Of a stretch of 64,000 bases of DNA, positions 43,027 through 51,273 are shown one piece after another. The position numbers were made by a program, and so were the translations under genes. The stretch comes from Parabacteroides distasonis (lineage in GTDB: Bacteria > Bacteroidota > Bacteroidia > Bacteroidales > Tannerellaceae), in the NCBI GenBank assembly GCA_021531385.1, contig JAFBIR010000011.1, positions 62,001 through 126,000 of the forward strand, read 5' to 3'. The notes below the pieces were generated by a model that did no database searches, was not told the DNA's origin, and was given only the letters and a program-made list of their open reading frames with translations. Position 1 is the first letter of the stretch. Every line of letters starts with the position of its first letter.

Positions 43027-44370
43027 TTAACGTCTAAACGAAGGCTTCATCATCGGCAGTTTCAACTTACCCGACTTCGCAGAGGTCAGCATACGCATCA
43101 TCTTGCGCGTCTCGTCAAACTGCTTGATCAACTTGTTCACCTCCTGGATGCTCGTACCGCTACCCTTCGCGATGCGCTGACGGCGAGAACCTGTCAGGAT
43201 CGCCGGGTTGCTACGCTCAGCCGGAGTCATTGAATAGATAATTGCCTCGATGCTCTTGAATGCGTTATCATCAATATCTACGTCCTTCAACGCTTTACCC
43301 ACACCGGGGATCATGGATGCCAACTCCTTCAAGTTACCCATCTTCTTGATCTGCTGGATCTGTGAGATAAAGTCATTGAAATCGAATTGGTTCTTGGCGA
43401 TCTTCTTCTGCAAGCGTTTCGCCTCCTCCTCGTCATACTGCTCCTGCGCGCGCTCAACCAATGACACGATATCACCCATACCCAAGATACGGTCGGCCAT
43501 ACGCTCAGGGTGGAACACATCCAAGGCATCCATCTTCTCGCCGGTACCCACAAACTTGATCGGCTTATCCACCACCGTACGAATAGAAAGCGCCGCACCA
43601 CCGCGAGTATCACCATCCAACTTGGTCAATACCACGCCATCAAAATTCAACCGTTGATTGAACTCACGCGCCGTGTTGACCGCATCTTGACCAGTCATTG
43701 AATCGACCACGAAGAGAGTCTCATCCGGCTCGATAGCCGCCTTGATCGCAGCGATCTCCTGCATCATCTGCTCATCGATAGCCAAACGACCAGCCGTATC
43801 AACAATCACCACATCATTTCCCTTTGCCTTCGCCTCACGAATCGCATGTTGCGCAATCTCCACCGGATTCTTGCTCTCTAACTCCATATAAACAGGAACG
43901 CCGACCTGCTCACCCACAACACGCAACTGCTCGATAGCCGCCGGACGATAGACGTCGCAAGCCACCAACAAAGGCTTCTTATTCTTCTTTGTCTTCAACA
44001 GGTTAGCCAATTTGCCGGAGAAAGTGGTCTTACCAGAACCCTGCAAACCGGACATCAAGATAACCGCCGGAGCCCCTTTCAAGTTCAACTCCGTAGCCGC
44101 TCCACCCATTAACTGGGTAAGCTCATCATGAACAATCTTCACCATCAACTGGCTCGGCTTGACAGAGGTCAACACATTCTGTCCCAAAGCCTTCGCTTTC
44201 ACCGTATCGGTAAAGTTTTTCGCCACCTTATAGTTCACATCGGCATCAAGCAACGCCTTACGCACATCCTTCAATGTCTCTGCCACATTGATCTCCGTAA
44301 TCTTGCCCTCGCCCTTCAATAGTTTGAACGACCGCTCTAACCGTTCGCTTAAGTTTTCAAACATACTCAA
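43027..44370 (-). CDS. ffh: Signal recognition particle protein Ffh
   Basis: GTPase that targets membrane proteins to the Sec translocon with 4.5S RNA and FtsY. The 447-residue protein has an N domain (1-95), G domain motifs GLQGSGKTT, DTAGRLAID and TKLDGDTRGG, and an M domain (about 300-435) with SRRQRIAKGSGTSIQEVN. It forms a transcript with folD. Confidence 0.97.
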   Translation of the reverse strand: MSMFENLSERLERSFKLLKGEGKITEINVAETLKDVRKALLDADVNYKVAKNFTDTVKAKALGQNVLTSVKPSQLMVKIVHDELTQLMGGAATELNLKGAPAVILMSGLQGSGKTTFSGKLANLLKTKKNKKPLLVACDVYRPAAIEQLRVVGEQVGVPVYMELESKNPVEIAQHAIREAKAKGNDVVIVDTAGRLAIDEQMMQEIAAIKAAIEPDETLFVVDSMTGQDAVNTAREFNQRLNFDGVVLTKLDGDTRGGAALSIRTVVDKPIKFVGTGEKMDALDVFHPERMADRILGMGDIVSLVERAQEQYDEEEAKRLQKKIAKNQFDFNDFISQIQQIKKMGNLKELASMIPGVGKALKDVDIDDNAFKSIEAIIYSMTPAERSNPAILTGSRRQRIAKGSGTSIQEVNKLIKQFDETRKMMRMLTSAKSGKLKLPMMKPSFRR

Positions 44371-44461
44371 TTATGTGTATTTATGATTTATCCCTTATAG
44401 GTGCGCAAAGATACAGAGAAAAATCGAGATTGCCATATTGCCTTCAATTCTTGCTCATCTA

Positions 44462-44492
44462 TTGGCCGGTTCAACCCTTTTGCATACATTTG
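44462..44492 (+). promoter_or_regulatory. Promoter of the possible WYL protein gene
   Basis: TTG (44462-44464), 20 bases, TACATTTG (44485-44492): a good match, about 46 bases before the chosen ATG. Confidence 0.65.
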
Positions 44493-44538
44493 CACGCACG
44501 GTTTCTGCCGCAAACATCAAGTAACTATCCAATCGACC

Positions 44539-46263
44539 ATGACCATCGAAGAGGCAAAACAGATCCTGAACAAACGCAAGGAGTTAGTGAATCGCATTGA
44601 TAAACTATTGAAAAAAGGCGAGATCACCGACCCCATGACGGTGTTTAAACTCCAGCGAAAACGAGTTGAAGGATTCGATTTGCAGGAAGAGGCAGAACTG
44701 CTTGTGCGAGAAGCGGATAAAGCCTTTTACCAGCAATGGGTGGAAGCGATCATCGAACAACCCGGCTCGTGGTCATTTCACCTTTTTCAAAAAGATATTC
44801 AAGAGCGAATCAAGCAGATAGAGCAAGTGTTGGAAATGCGTGAGCAGAAAATGGCAGGAAGTATCTATGTCGATACACCGCATGCGATGAGGCAGATTTT
44901 TCGCTATGTGGATGATCCCGAATGGCAAGCAGCCGTAGCTCAGTCGCCCTATTTCTCCGAGTCACAAAAGGAGCGGCTGTTAAGCAAAGCGGCCATTTTG
45001 CAAAACTACTATACGCGCTATGAGCAGTGGGTGAATCCGATGCGTAGCGTCTCTCCGGAGCTGGTGGACACCGATCTTTATATAGAGAATGCCATACGCA
45101 TCCTATGGGTACTTCCGGGCGATTTGCCTCTGCAAATCAAACCGTTACCCCTATGGCTGCAAGAATGTGCTACTTGGGGCGATTTCCCGGTGCACACCAC
45201 CACCTACACCAAAATGTTTTACACATCCTTCGCCATTCAACAACTCTATTATTATGGCTATGACAAAGACGAGTTGCTCTTTTTCGACTCCATCAACCGC
45301 CGTGGCTCCTTAGAAGAATGGTATAAATCCCTGCGTCGCTGCGCCATCGTACAATTGACGCACACCTCATCCGCAGAACTTCATCACCTGCTGATCACCT
45401 TGCAACCCAATGTCGTATTGACCGTTGGCACTTTGCCTCAAGTAGAGAGCGCCATCGGCTTGTCCGCTGAGCAGGATCAATTGCGTTTGCTCACTGGCCT
45501 TTCGGAATCCTGCGGCGTCGCGACCCTGCATCGGCATCAAGGCATCGCATTCATTGAGACCCCTCCATTGACCGATCCCGCCGTCTCCGTCTCTGAGTTT
45601 ATGACAGATACGCTGACGCTTGCTCGCCTCTTTTTCACCGGTCATCGGCAAACCAATCCCCTACCCTCCGTAGTAAATCGGGCCATGGATCCCCATCAAT
45701 ATCTCTATGAAGCGCTGCAACAAGCTATCCAGCGTCATCGCTATGTGTGCATCAGCTATCCTGATCCTCAAACCCTTTATTACTCCGAGCAGTTCTTTCT
45801 GCCCCTATTGCTCAAGCAACATGCGGGAGATTGGTATCTCATTGGCAAGCCGAAAGGCAAATCCTCTTTCGAGTCACTTTACCTTGCGCACATCCAATCC
45901 GTAGAGGAACTATCGGAAGAGGAGCGTATTCCTGAAAGTCGCTTGCTCCCCTATCACTACGCTTATGGTGTGCATCTCCGTAATGATTTGAAAATCAATC
46001 CCAATCTAACAGCAGATACGCCACAGCTATTCGTTATTCGCCTACGGGTATATGCCCCTCTATGGCAGCAGCTACAACTTCGTCCCTTGCACTTCACGCA
46101 AGCTCAATTCCCCGCAGATTCCGCCGCCCCTTATCGCCTCTTCCAATATAAGATGTACCTGACCGATGAACTGATCCAACTGCTCCGAGGCTATGGTCGT
46201 CAAGTCGAAGTCATCGAGCCGGAATGTTTGAGACAGGAAGTCTTAAATAATTTAACATTTTGA
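44539..46263 (+). CDS. Large hypothetical protein, possible WYL-type C-terminal domain
   Basis: About 574 residues. The N-terminal 120 residues are helical and charged, the middle (about 130-390) is mixed alpha/beta without a motif I recognise, and the C-terminal part (about 420-574) has IQRHRYVCISY, DWYLIGKPKGK and LYLAHIQSVEEL, in the order seen in WYL domains. No helix-turn-helix is evident at the N-terminus. The start at 44539 follows the promoter; the frame is open to 44401, upstream of it. WYL proteins often regulate defence genes, which is noteworthy because cassette B follows, but the gene may be part of the core genome. Confidence 0.5.
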   Translation: MTIEEAKQILNKRKELVNRIDKLLKKGEITDPMTVFKLQRKRVEGFDLQEEAELLVREADKAFYQQWVEAIIEQPGSWSFHLFQKDIQERIKQIEQVLEMREQKMAGSIYVDTPHAMRQIFRYVDDPEWQAAVAQSPYFSESQKERLLSKAAILQNYYTRYEQWVNPMRSVSPELVDTDLYIENAIRILWVLPGDLPLQIKPLPLWLQECATWGDFPVHTTTYTKMFYTSFAIQQLYYYGYDKDELLFFDSINRRGSLEEWYKSLRRCAIVQLTHTSSAELHHLLITLQPNVVLTVGTLPQVESAIGLSAEQDQLRLLTGLSESCGVATLHRHQGIAFIETPPLTDPAVSVSEFMTDTLTLARLFFTGHRQTNPLPSVVNRAMDPHQYLYEALQQAIQRHRYVCISYPDPQTLYYSEQFFLPLLLKQHAGDWYLIGKPKGKSSFESLYLAHIQSVEELSEEERIPESRLLPYHYAYGVHLRNDLKINPNLTADTPQLFVIRLRVYAPLWQQLQLRPLHFTQAQFPADSAAPYRLFQYKMYLTDELIQLLRGYGRQVEVIEPECLRQEVLNNLTF

Positions 46264-46414
46264 CAGGGCAATTGGAGGAGATCCCTCAAAGGATTGCGTC
46301 AAAAACTAAGGCTTCCTAAAGTTTGGAGGCAAAAAGAGGCAGATTAAATAAACATTCTTACCTTGCGTTCACAAATTTACGAGGAGACAACGAGGTTCAT
46401 ATCGCAATTTCGCT

Positions 46415-46422
46415 TACCTTTG
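46415..46422 (+). promoter_or_regulatory. -7 box of structured RNA A
   Basis: TACCTTTG, a full match, six bases before the first hairpin of RNA A. No TTTG lies 19-20 bases upstream (nearest TTC at 46396-46398), so activity may need a factor or be weak. The stretch 46264-46414 holds no recognisable gene. Confidence 0.5.
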
Positions 46423-46427
46423 CCGTA

Positions 46428-46666
46428 GTATGGTGAAAAGCCAAGCGAGGCCGGAAACCATACCTATATTTTTAAGGAAAGCGAGAAAGCGTTTACGATA
46501 TTATTCCCGACTCAGAAAATCGGCAAATTTTACTTACTGGGAATAGTAGGCAACAAACGCTCACGTAAGTCTATATACAAGCGTGAGCTGTTGCTCTATT
46601 ATCTAGTGAGTAGGTGTTTGCCGATACCTCTGAGTCAGATAAGAAGAGCAATGGTTTGCGCTTTTT
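46428..46666 (+). ncRNA. Structured terminator-linked RNA, copy A
   Basis: About 239 nt. P1: GTATGGT/ACCATAC (46428-46434 with 46457-46463) capped by GCC-AAGCGA-GGC. P2: TATTATTCCC/GGGAATAGTA (46499-46508 with 46539-46548) enclosing AAAAT-CGGCAA-ATTTT. P3: GCTCACG/CGTGAGC (46559-46565 with 46582-46588). P4 terminator arm: 46581-46596 with 46646-46661, TTATCT/AGATAA inside and loop GTTTGCCGAT, then TTTTTG. The P2 loop ATCGGCAAA (46519-46527) is the exact complement of TTTGCCGAT (46617-46625) in the P4 loop. P3 and P4 compete. No gene follows directly; RNA B does. Confidence 0.75.
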
Positions 46667-46693
46667 GTTTACTTGGAAATAAAGGCTCTAAAA

Positions 46694-46724
46694 TTTGTGA
46701 AGACATAGCTTTTCGTTATATTTG
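46694..46724 (+). promoter_or_regulatory. Promoter of structured RNA B and cassette B
   Basis: TTTG (46694-46697), exactly 19 bases, TATATTTG (46717-46724): a consensus Bacteroidetes promoter, with the first helix of RNA B starting at 46730. Confidence 0.8.
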
Positions 46725-46729
46725 CACCT

Positions 46730-47000
46730 GTCCAAGCAAACCGCAGCCAAGCGAGGCAGCGGTGGACGATGTACAAGAAAAGCGAAAAAGCGTTACGATA
46801 TTATTCCTTGCTTCTAAAATCGCCAAATTTTACAACACGGGAATAATGACAACAATGCTTGCGCTCTGCTGTATATGTACTTTTTCTTCAGGAAGGGTTA
46901 TATCGGTATAGAGCGTGGGCTGTTGTTTCATTCATTCGTGTTGTGGGTGTTTGGCGATACCTTGAAGCAGAATGATGGACAGCAGTTCCCACGCTTTTTT
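46730..47000 (+). ncRNA. Structured terminator-linked RNA, copy B
   Basis: About 271 nt. P1: GTCCA/TGGAC (46730-46734 with 46763-46767) and CCGC/GCGG, capped by GCC-AAGCGA-GGC as in copy A. P2: TATTATTCCT/GGGAATAATG (46799-46808 with 46839-46848) enclosing AAAAT-CGCCAA-ATTTT. P3: GCGCTCT/AGAGCGT (46861-46867 with 46910-46916). P4: GCGTGGG/CCCACGC (46913-46919 with 46988-46994), CTGTTG/CAGCAG, TCATTC/GAATGA, loop GTTTGGCGAT, then TTTTTT. The P2 loop ATCGCCAAA (46819-46827) and TTTGGCGAT (46950-46958) are exact complements. Base changes relative to copy A are compensated in every helix examined. It lies directly upstream of the dynamin operon. Confidence 0.78.
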
Positions 47001-47005
47001 ATTTG

Positions 47006-47052
47006 GTTAAACTTAAAGATAATGCCAACTCCGGAGGGGACAGGAGGAGGCG
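47006..47052 (+). promoter_or_regulatory. Conserved linker and strong RBS of cassette B
   Basis: A 47-base segment, 42 identical to the linker in front of the cassette A cargo gene, ending GGAGGGGACAGGAGGAGGCG. In this copy GCC plus CTCC could pair with the GGAG and GGC of the ribosome binding site, which would hide it; the cassette A copy lacks the CTCC part. Confidence 0.8.
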
Positions 47053-47061
47053 GACTCATAT

Positions 47062-48876
47062 ATGGAAAACATTGACAGGCTGATAGAGATAGCCTATACA
47101 ATCAATGCAAAAGACATTGAATCTGACTTGTTGCATATCAAAGAACGGTCGTTACAACCCAATGCAGAACTGATATTTCCCTTGGTAGGCGAATTTAGTT
47201 CAGGTAAAACAACATTGATTAATGTGTTAACGGATAGCAAGAAGTTGGAGACGGCGACCAAGCCAACAACAGCTACTATCTATGAAGTGCATTTTGGGTG
47301 TGATCGTTGTTATGCGACTGTACTCATGGAGGATGGCACACGCAAACAGATTGATCACATTGAAGATCTGAAGAATGATGTATTGAAAGATGCAGTCATA
47401 GTAAATGTGTTCGATACGTCAAAACAGGTGCCTAATACTACTGTTTTAGTGGATACTCCGGGGCTTTCCTCTCCCGATCCGAAACATAAACAAACCTTGG
47501 TTGATTTTCTTCCACAGGCAGATGGGATTTTGTTGGTAACTGATGTCAATCAGCAGATTACACGTTCTCTAACGGATTTCATAGAAACCATGAAATTGTC
47601 GAAACGACCGATCTATCTGGTAATAACGAAGTCAGACACCAAATCTCTACAAGCCTTGAAAGATGCCAAGCAATACATTAGTGAGAACTGTAAACTGCCC
47701 ATCGAACAAATCGCTTGTGTATCTGCCAATAACAACGATCTGTCAGAACTACATCAGCTTTTGGATACGATTCAAAAAGTAAAAAATGAGATACTAAAAC
47801 AGGTAGATGCCCAACGGATAGAAATAGCTGTACATACACTTCTCCAGCGGATTGATGAACTTTTGAAGGCTTCCAATTCAGACAAAGAATTGGATCAAGC
47901 TATTCGTCAACAAGAATCTGAGTTGAATCGATTAATCCGGAATATTGATCATTTGGTGGATGCCACTCACTCTGATATTGAGGACAAATCCAGAACTATC
48001 CAGCGTAAGTTTGATGATATGGCATTTGATAAACTGGAAACACTTGTCTCGAACAAAAGTGACAATTTTGATGCAGAGGCAGTTTCTGCGATCAATAGTT
48101 TAGCTACGTTATTGATGAATCAATTCCGTTCAGACATACACGCAGTTTTTCAAGAAAAAATCCGGGAAAGAAGATCAAGCGATGAGGCTATCAATCTGCA
48201 TGTTTTAGAAGAGATCGATTTATCCCAGTTATCCATTACCGGATTAGAATATAATATCAACCTGAATGATTTAGGGCATCAATATGATGGTTGGATTGCA
48301 ACGGGCACTAAAGTATTAGGAGCCGCTGCAGCGGCTGCCGCTATTGTTTCAACGGGAGGTGCCGCTGCTGGATTAGGAAGTGCGGCCTTAACAATTGATA
48401 CAGTAGCTGATGTGGCCGATACGGCAACGGATGTGGCCAGTATCATGTCTAATCGAAAAACTGTTGGTCGAATCGAAAAGGTCGTTGGTTTAGCAGAGAG
48501 TGCAGCATCGAAGTACAATACGATTGAAAATTATAACCAACAAATAGGGCAACAAACAGGCGCATCTAAAGGAATGGTAGAATCGCTTGTTGGCCTTGCC
48601 ACAGATAAATTGATGGGCAAACCTCAACGTAAACGAGCTATTCACAACTATTTAGAAGAAACGCTTTGTCCCTGTTTCAAGCAAGGTATTGAGCAAGTAA
48701 ATCAGCAGATTGTTTCAATGATCAAAACAGCATTGAATCAAGAGGCTGCAGACTCAATCCAACAAAAGAAAACCGCTTTGAATCAGTTGAAACAGGAACG
48801 TAAAGATAAGAGTGATGCGTTTGCAAAGCGTATCAGCCAATTGAGAGATTATAAAAATGAATTAGTAACACTTTAA
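47062..48876 (+). CDS. Dynamin-like GTPase 1 (cassette B)
   Basis: A 604-residue large GTPase. G1 motif GEFSSGKT (43-50), a threonine-rich switch (KPTTATI, 67-73), G3 DTPG (131-134) and G4 TKSD (189-192) are intact. The rest is helical stalk (about 235-400). A glycine/alanine-rich hydrophobic segment (about 418-462, with AAAAAAAIVSTGGAAAGLG) probably forms the membrane-inserting hairpin, followed by another helical region. This is the layout of bacterial dynamin-like proteins. First gene of the operon, after a strong ribosome binding site. A+T-rich relative to core genes. Confidence 0.88.
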   Translation: MENIDRLIEIAYTINAKDIESDLLHIKERSLQPNAELIFPLVGEFSSGKTTLINVLTDSKKLETATKPTTATIYEVHFGCDRCYATVLMEDGTRKQIDHIEDLKNDVLKDAVIVNVFDTSKQVPNTTVLVDTPGLSSPDPKHKQTLVDFLPQADGILLVTDVNQQITRSLTDFIETMKLSKRPIYLVITKSDTKSLQALKDAKQYISENCKLPIEQIACVSANNNDLSELHQLLDTIQKVKNEILKQVDAQRIEIAVHTLLQRIDELLKASNSDKELDQAIRQQESELNRLIRNIDHLVDATHSDIEDKSRTIQRKFDDMAFDKLETLVSNKSDNFDAEAVSAINSLATLLMNQFRSDIHAVFQEKIRERRSSDEAINLHVLEEIDLSQLSITGLEYNINLNDLGHQYDGWIATGTKVLGAAAAAAAIVSTGGAAAGLGSAALTIDTVADVADTATDVASIMSNRKTVGRIEKVVGLAESAASKYNTIENYNQQIGQQTGASKGMVESLVGLATDKLMGKPQRKRAIHNYLEETLCPCFKQGIEQVNQQIVSMIKTALNQEAADSIQQKKTALNQLKQERKDKSDAFAKRISQLRDYKNELVTL

Positions 48877-48889
48877 TATAGAAAATGAT

Positions 48890-49312
48890 ATGGAAGATAA
48901 CAAAGAAAACAAAGACAATAATAGTTTAGAGTTTGTGCTTGGTGTAGGTGTCGGTGTAGTAGGCATGATGGCTAAAGATAAATTCTTTGGTAACGGTTCC
49001 GATAAACAATTGCAGTCGAAACAACGAGAGATCGATGAAATTTGTGTGGAGAATGAAAAGTTCCGTAAACGCAATAAAGAGATGGAACATCAGATCGAGG
49101 ACTTATTGGCTGAAAACAAAAAGATTCGCAATCAGGCAAAATCCAATGATGCCAGCAAAGATGACATGGAGGATGAATTGGACGATCTGAAGCGAGAGGT
49201 AAAAAAATTGCGGACACAAAATGATGATCTCTGTAAAAAAGTGCAGGAATATAAAGCTGCCTGCAAGAATTATGAGATTGAAATTGAAAAACTAAAAGAT
49301 AAACTGATGTAG
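48890..49312 (+). CDS. Short coiled-coil protein with N-terminal hydrophobic segment
   Basis: A 140-residue protein. Residues 13-28 (EFVLGVGVGVVGMMAKD) form a glycine/valine-rich segment that may insert in or bind a membrane. Residues 38-140 are a continuous heptad-rich coiled coil (EKFRKRNKEMEHQIEDLLAE). It lies between two dynamin-like genes (13 and 2 base gaps) and could bridge their products. No family name is offered. Confidence 0.8.
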   Translation: MEDNKENKDNNSLEFVLGVGVGVVGMMAKDKFFGNGSDKQLQSKQREIDEICVENEKFRKRNKEMEHQIEDLLAENKKIRNQAKSNDASKDDMEDELDDLKREVKKLRTQNDDLCKKVQEYKAACKNYEIEIEKLKDKLM

Positions 49313-49314
49313 TT

Positions 49315-51270
49315 ATGGATGCAATGATGATTATTTATATAGTGATAGCAGCACTTATTGGATGTGCAGTTGGCTATTTTTTGCTGAAAAAGAGTAACGA
49401 CAAACAGGTTTCTGATGTATCGGATGCTCGAAACAGCCAACTCGAAGCGGAACAACAACGCATCAGTGAGGCTTATGAGCAAAAGATTCAGGAGTGTCAA
49501 CAATCTTCCGATGCTCTCAAGATAAAGTATGAATCCTTATTGGCAGATGCAAATGCAGAAATAAAAGGTCTAAAAGAAAAGATTCAACTCACTTCTTCCG
49601 GAGATCTTGCTGGGGTTGTACAGCAACAACTAAGTGAGATCGAACAATTAAAAGTTCAGATACAAAAAAGTGCTTCGGAACATGCATTGCTGCAAGAAGA
49701 GCTGGAAAAGAGCAAACAGCTGTTGCCAGATGTTGAAAAATTCAAGAAGCAAATCAAAAAGTTAGAAGAGGATATTGAGGACTATGAGGATGATTTGGAC
49801 GATTATAAGAAGAAACTGAAAAAGAAAGAGGAAGAGAATGCTTCTTTGCAAGATCAACTTTCAAAAGAGGAGCGCACCAACAAACAATTAGCAGCTGATA
49901 ATACCCGTATGCAAGAAGAGCTGGAAGAGAAGCAAAATGCGCTCAATCTAAAGGGCGAGTCTTTGGCTTTTGTGCAAGAGGTGCTTTCCGCCAAGCAGAC
50001 AGATGACGTTTCTACGAAGGAACTATATAGCCACGTAGATAGCTTGGTGAATTATATTAGTGGTGAGTTGCGAGATTGTGTGACCTCAATATTTAAAATT
50101 GAAAACACAAGTGTTTTTGAAGGCGATCTGCATAAATGGGCTATTACGAAAAAGAAAGCCTGGATTCAAGGCAAGACAACGATAGCTTTTGTGGGTGAGT
50201 TCTCTGCCGGAAAAACATCAATTGTCAATCGTATTCTATCGCAAGATGATCCTCGTGTACCACTTCTACCTGTCAGTACGAAAGCAACCACAGCTATTCC
50301 AACCTATATTTCAGGAGGCGTGAGCACTCGCTATAATTTTGTGACACCTGATAATATCCAAAAAAACATCTCCGAAGAGACCTTCAAACGAGTAAACAAA
50401 GAGGTCTTGGATCAAGTAAAAGGTGTTTCTTCCTTGATTCAATATTTTGTAATGACTTACAAGAATCCTAATTTGGATAACTTAAGCATTTTAGATACTC
50501 CGGGATTTAATTCAAATGATAAAGAGGACGCTGCCCGTACGATTGGGGTGATCAACGAATGTGATGCCCTGTTTTGGGTATTCGATGTGAATGCAGGAAC
50601 GGTCAATCGTACATCCATTCAACTCATCAAAGAGAATTTACATAAACCGTTGTATGTGGTCATTAACAAGGTGGATACAAAAGCTGAGACAGAGGTAAAT
50701 AAGGTAGAACAATTGATTCGTAAGACATTAAGAGATAGTGGTATTAGTGTACAACAATTTATTCGGTTCTCTGCAAAAGCTCCATTACAGACGATCATGA
50801 AACCTATTCAAAGCATACCTTCAAATATAGAACAAGAAGATTATTTATCATCGGTATATAATTGGATTTGTGCATTAGAACAAAGGTTAATTGAAGATGA
50901 GAATACGGCAAATAATAAACATCTTTCATTATTTAAGCAATGTAACAGTTTAGTAGATAAATATGCTGATGCAATAGGACGATTGCGGGATAATTGTGAA
51001 TATGCAGCAGATATACCTCATTATGAAACCCATATTTTCAGTAGTGATAAATATGAAATGAGTGAAACAGAATATAACCAATTGGTTCATGTTTTAGATA
51101 CGATTCGATATGATCGAGTTAGTGAATTATGTCAATTGTATGATGAACAAATGGATGCTCAACGGGAAGCGCAACAAGCATACTCAAATTATATTGATGA
51201 GAAATATAATTGGCAAAAAATGAATACTTGCAAAGAACAATTATCGAAGCTCATTAAAAAATTACAATAA
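49315..51270 (+). CDS. Membrane-anchored coiled-coil dynamin-like GTPase 2
   Basis: A 651-residue protein: an N-terminal membrane helix (about 5-24, IIYIVIAALIGCAVGYFLL), a long coiled coil (about 30-225) with an acidic stretch near 155, then a dynamin-type GTPase domain with G1 GEFSAGKT (294-301), G3 DTPG (394-397) and G4 NKVD (451-454), and a helical tail (about 530-651). The transmembrane anchor and coiled coil in front of the GTPase domain are unusual for dynamins. It starts two bases after the coiled-coil gene and ends three bases before the third GTPase gene, indicating tight co-expression. Confidence 0.88.
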   Translation: MDAMMIIYIVIAALIGCAVGYFLLKKSNDKQVSDVSDARNSQLEAEQQRISEAYEQKIQECQQSSDALKIKYESLLADANAEIKGLKEKIQLTSSGDLAGVVQQQLSEIEQLKVQIQKSASEHALLQEELEKSKQLLPDVEKFKKQIKKLEEDIEDYEDDLDDYKKKLKKKEEENASLQDQLSKEERTNKQLAADNTRMQEELEEKQNALNLKGESLAFVQEVLSAKQTDDVSTKELYSHVDSLVNYISGELRDCVTSIFKIENTSVFEGDLHKWAITKKKAWIQGKTTIAFVGEFSAGKTSIVNRILSQDDPRVPLLPVSTKATTAIPTYISGGVSTRYNFVTPDNIQKNISEETFKRVNKEVLDQVKGVSSLIQYFVMTYKNPNLDNLSILDTPGFNSNDKEDAARTIGVINECDALFWVFDVNAGTVNRTSIQLIKENLHKPLYVVINKVDTKAETEVNKVEQLIRKTLRDSGISVQQFIRFSAKAPLQTIMKPIQSIPSNIEQEDYLSSVYNWICALEQRLIEDENTANNKHLSLFKQCNSLVDKYADAIGRLRDNCEYAADIPHYETHIFSSDKYEMSETEYNQLVHVLDTIRYDRVSELCQLYDEQMDAQREAQQAYSNYIDEKYNWQKMNTCKEQLSKLIKKLQ

Positions 51271-51273
51271 GTT

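Noticed and set aside
46428-47000. Structured RNAs as retron msr-msd, group II intron or CRISPR tracrRNA.
   Set aside because: No reverse transcriptase, intron protein or Cas gene is nearby, and the helices end in ordinary terminators.
46591-47061. Short open frames inside the RNA region (for example 46591-46911).
   Set aside because: They run through promoters and conserved helices, have no ribosome binding site and no recognisable protein features.
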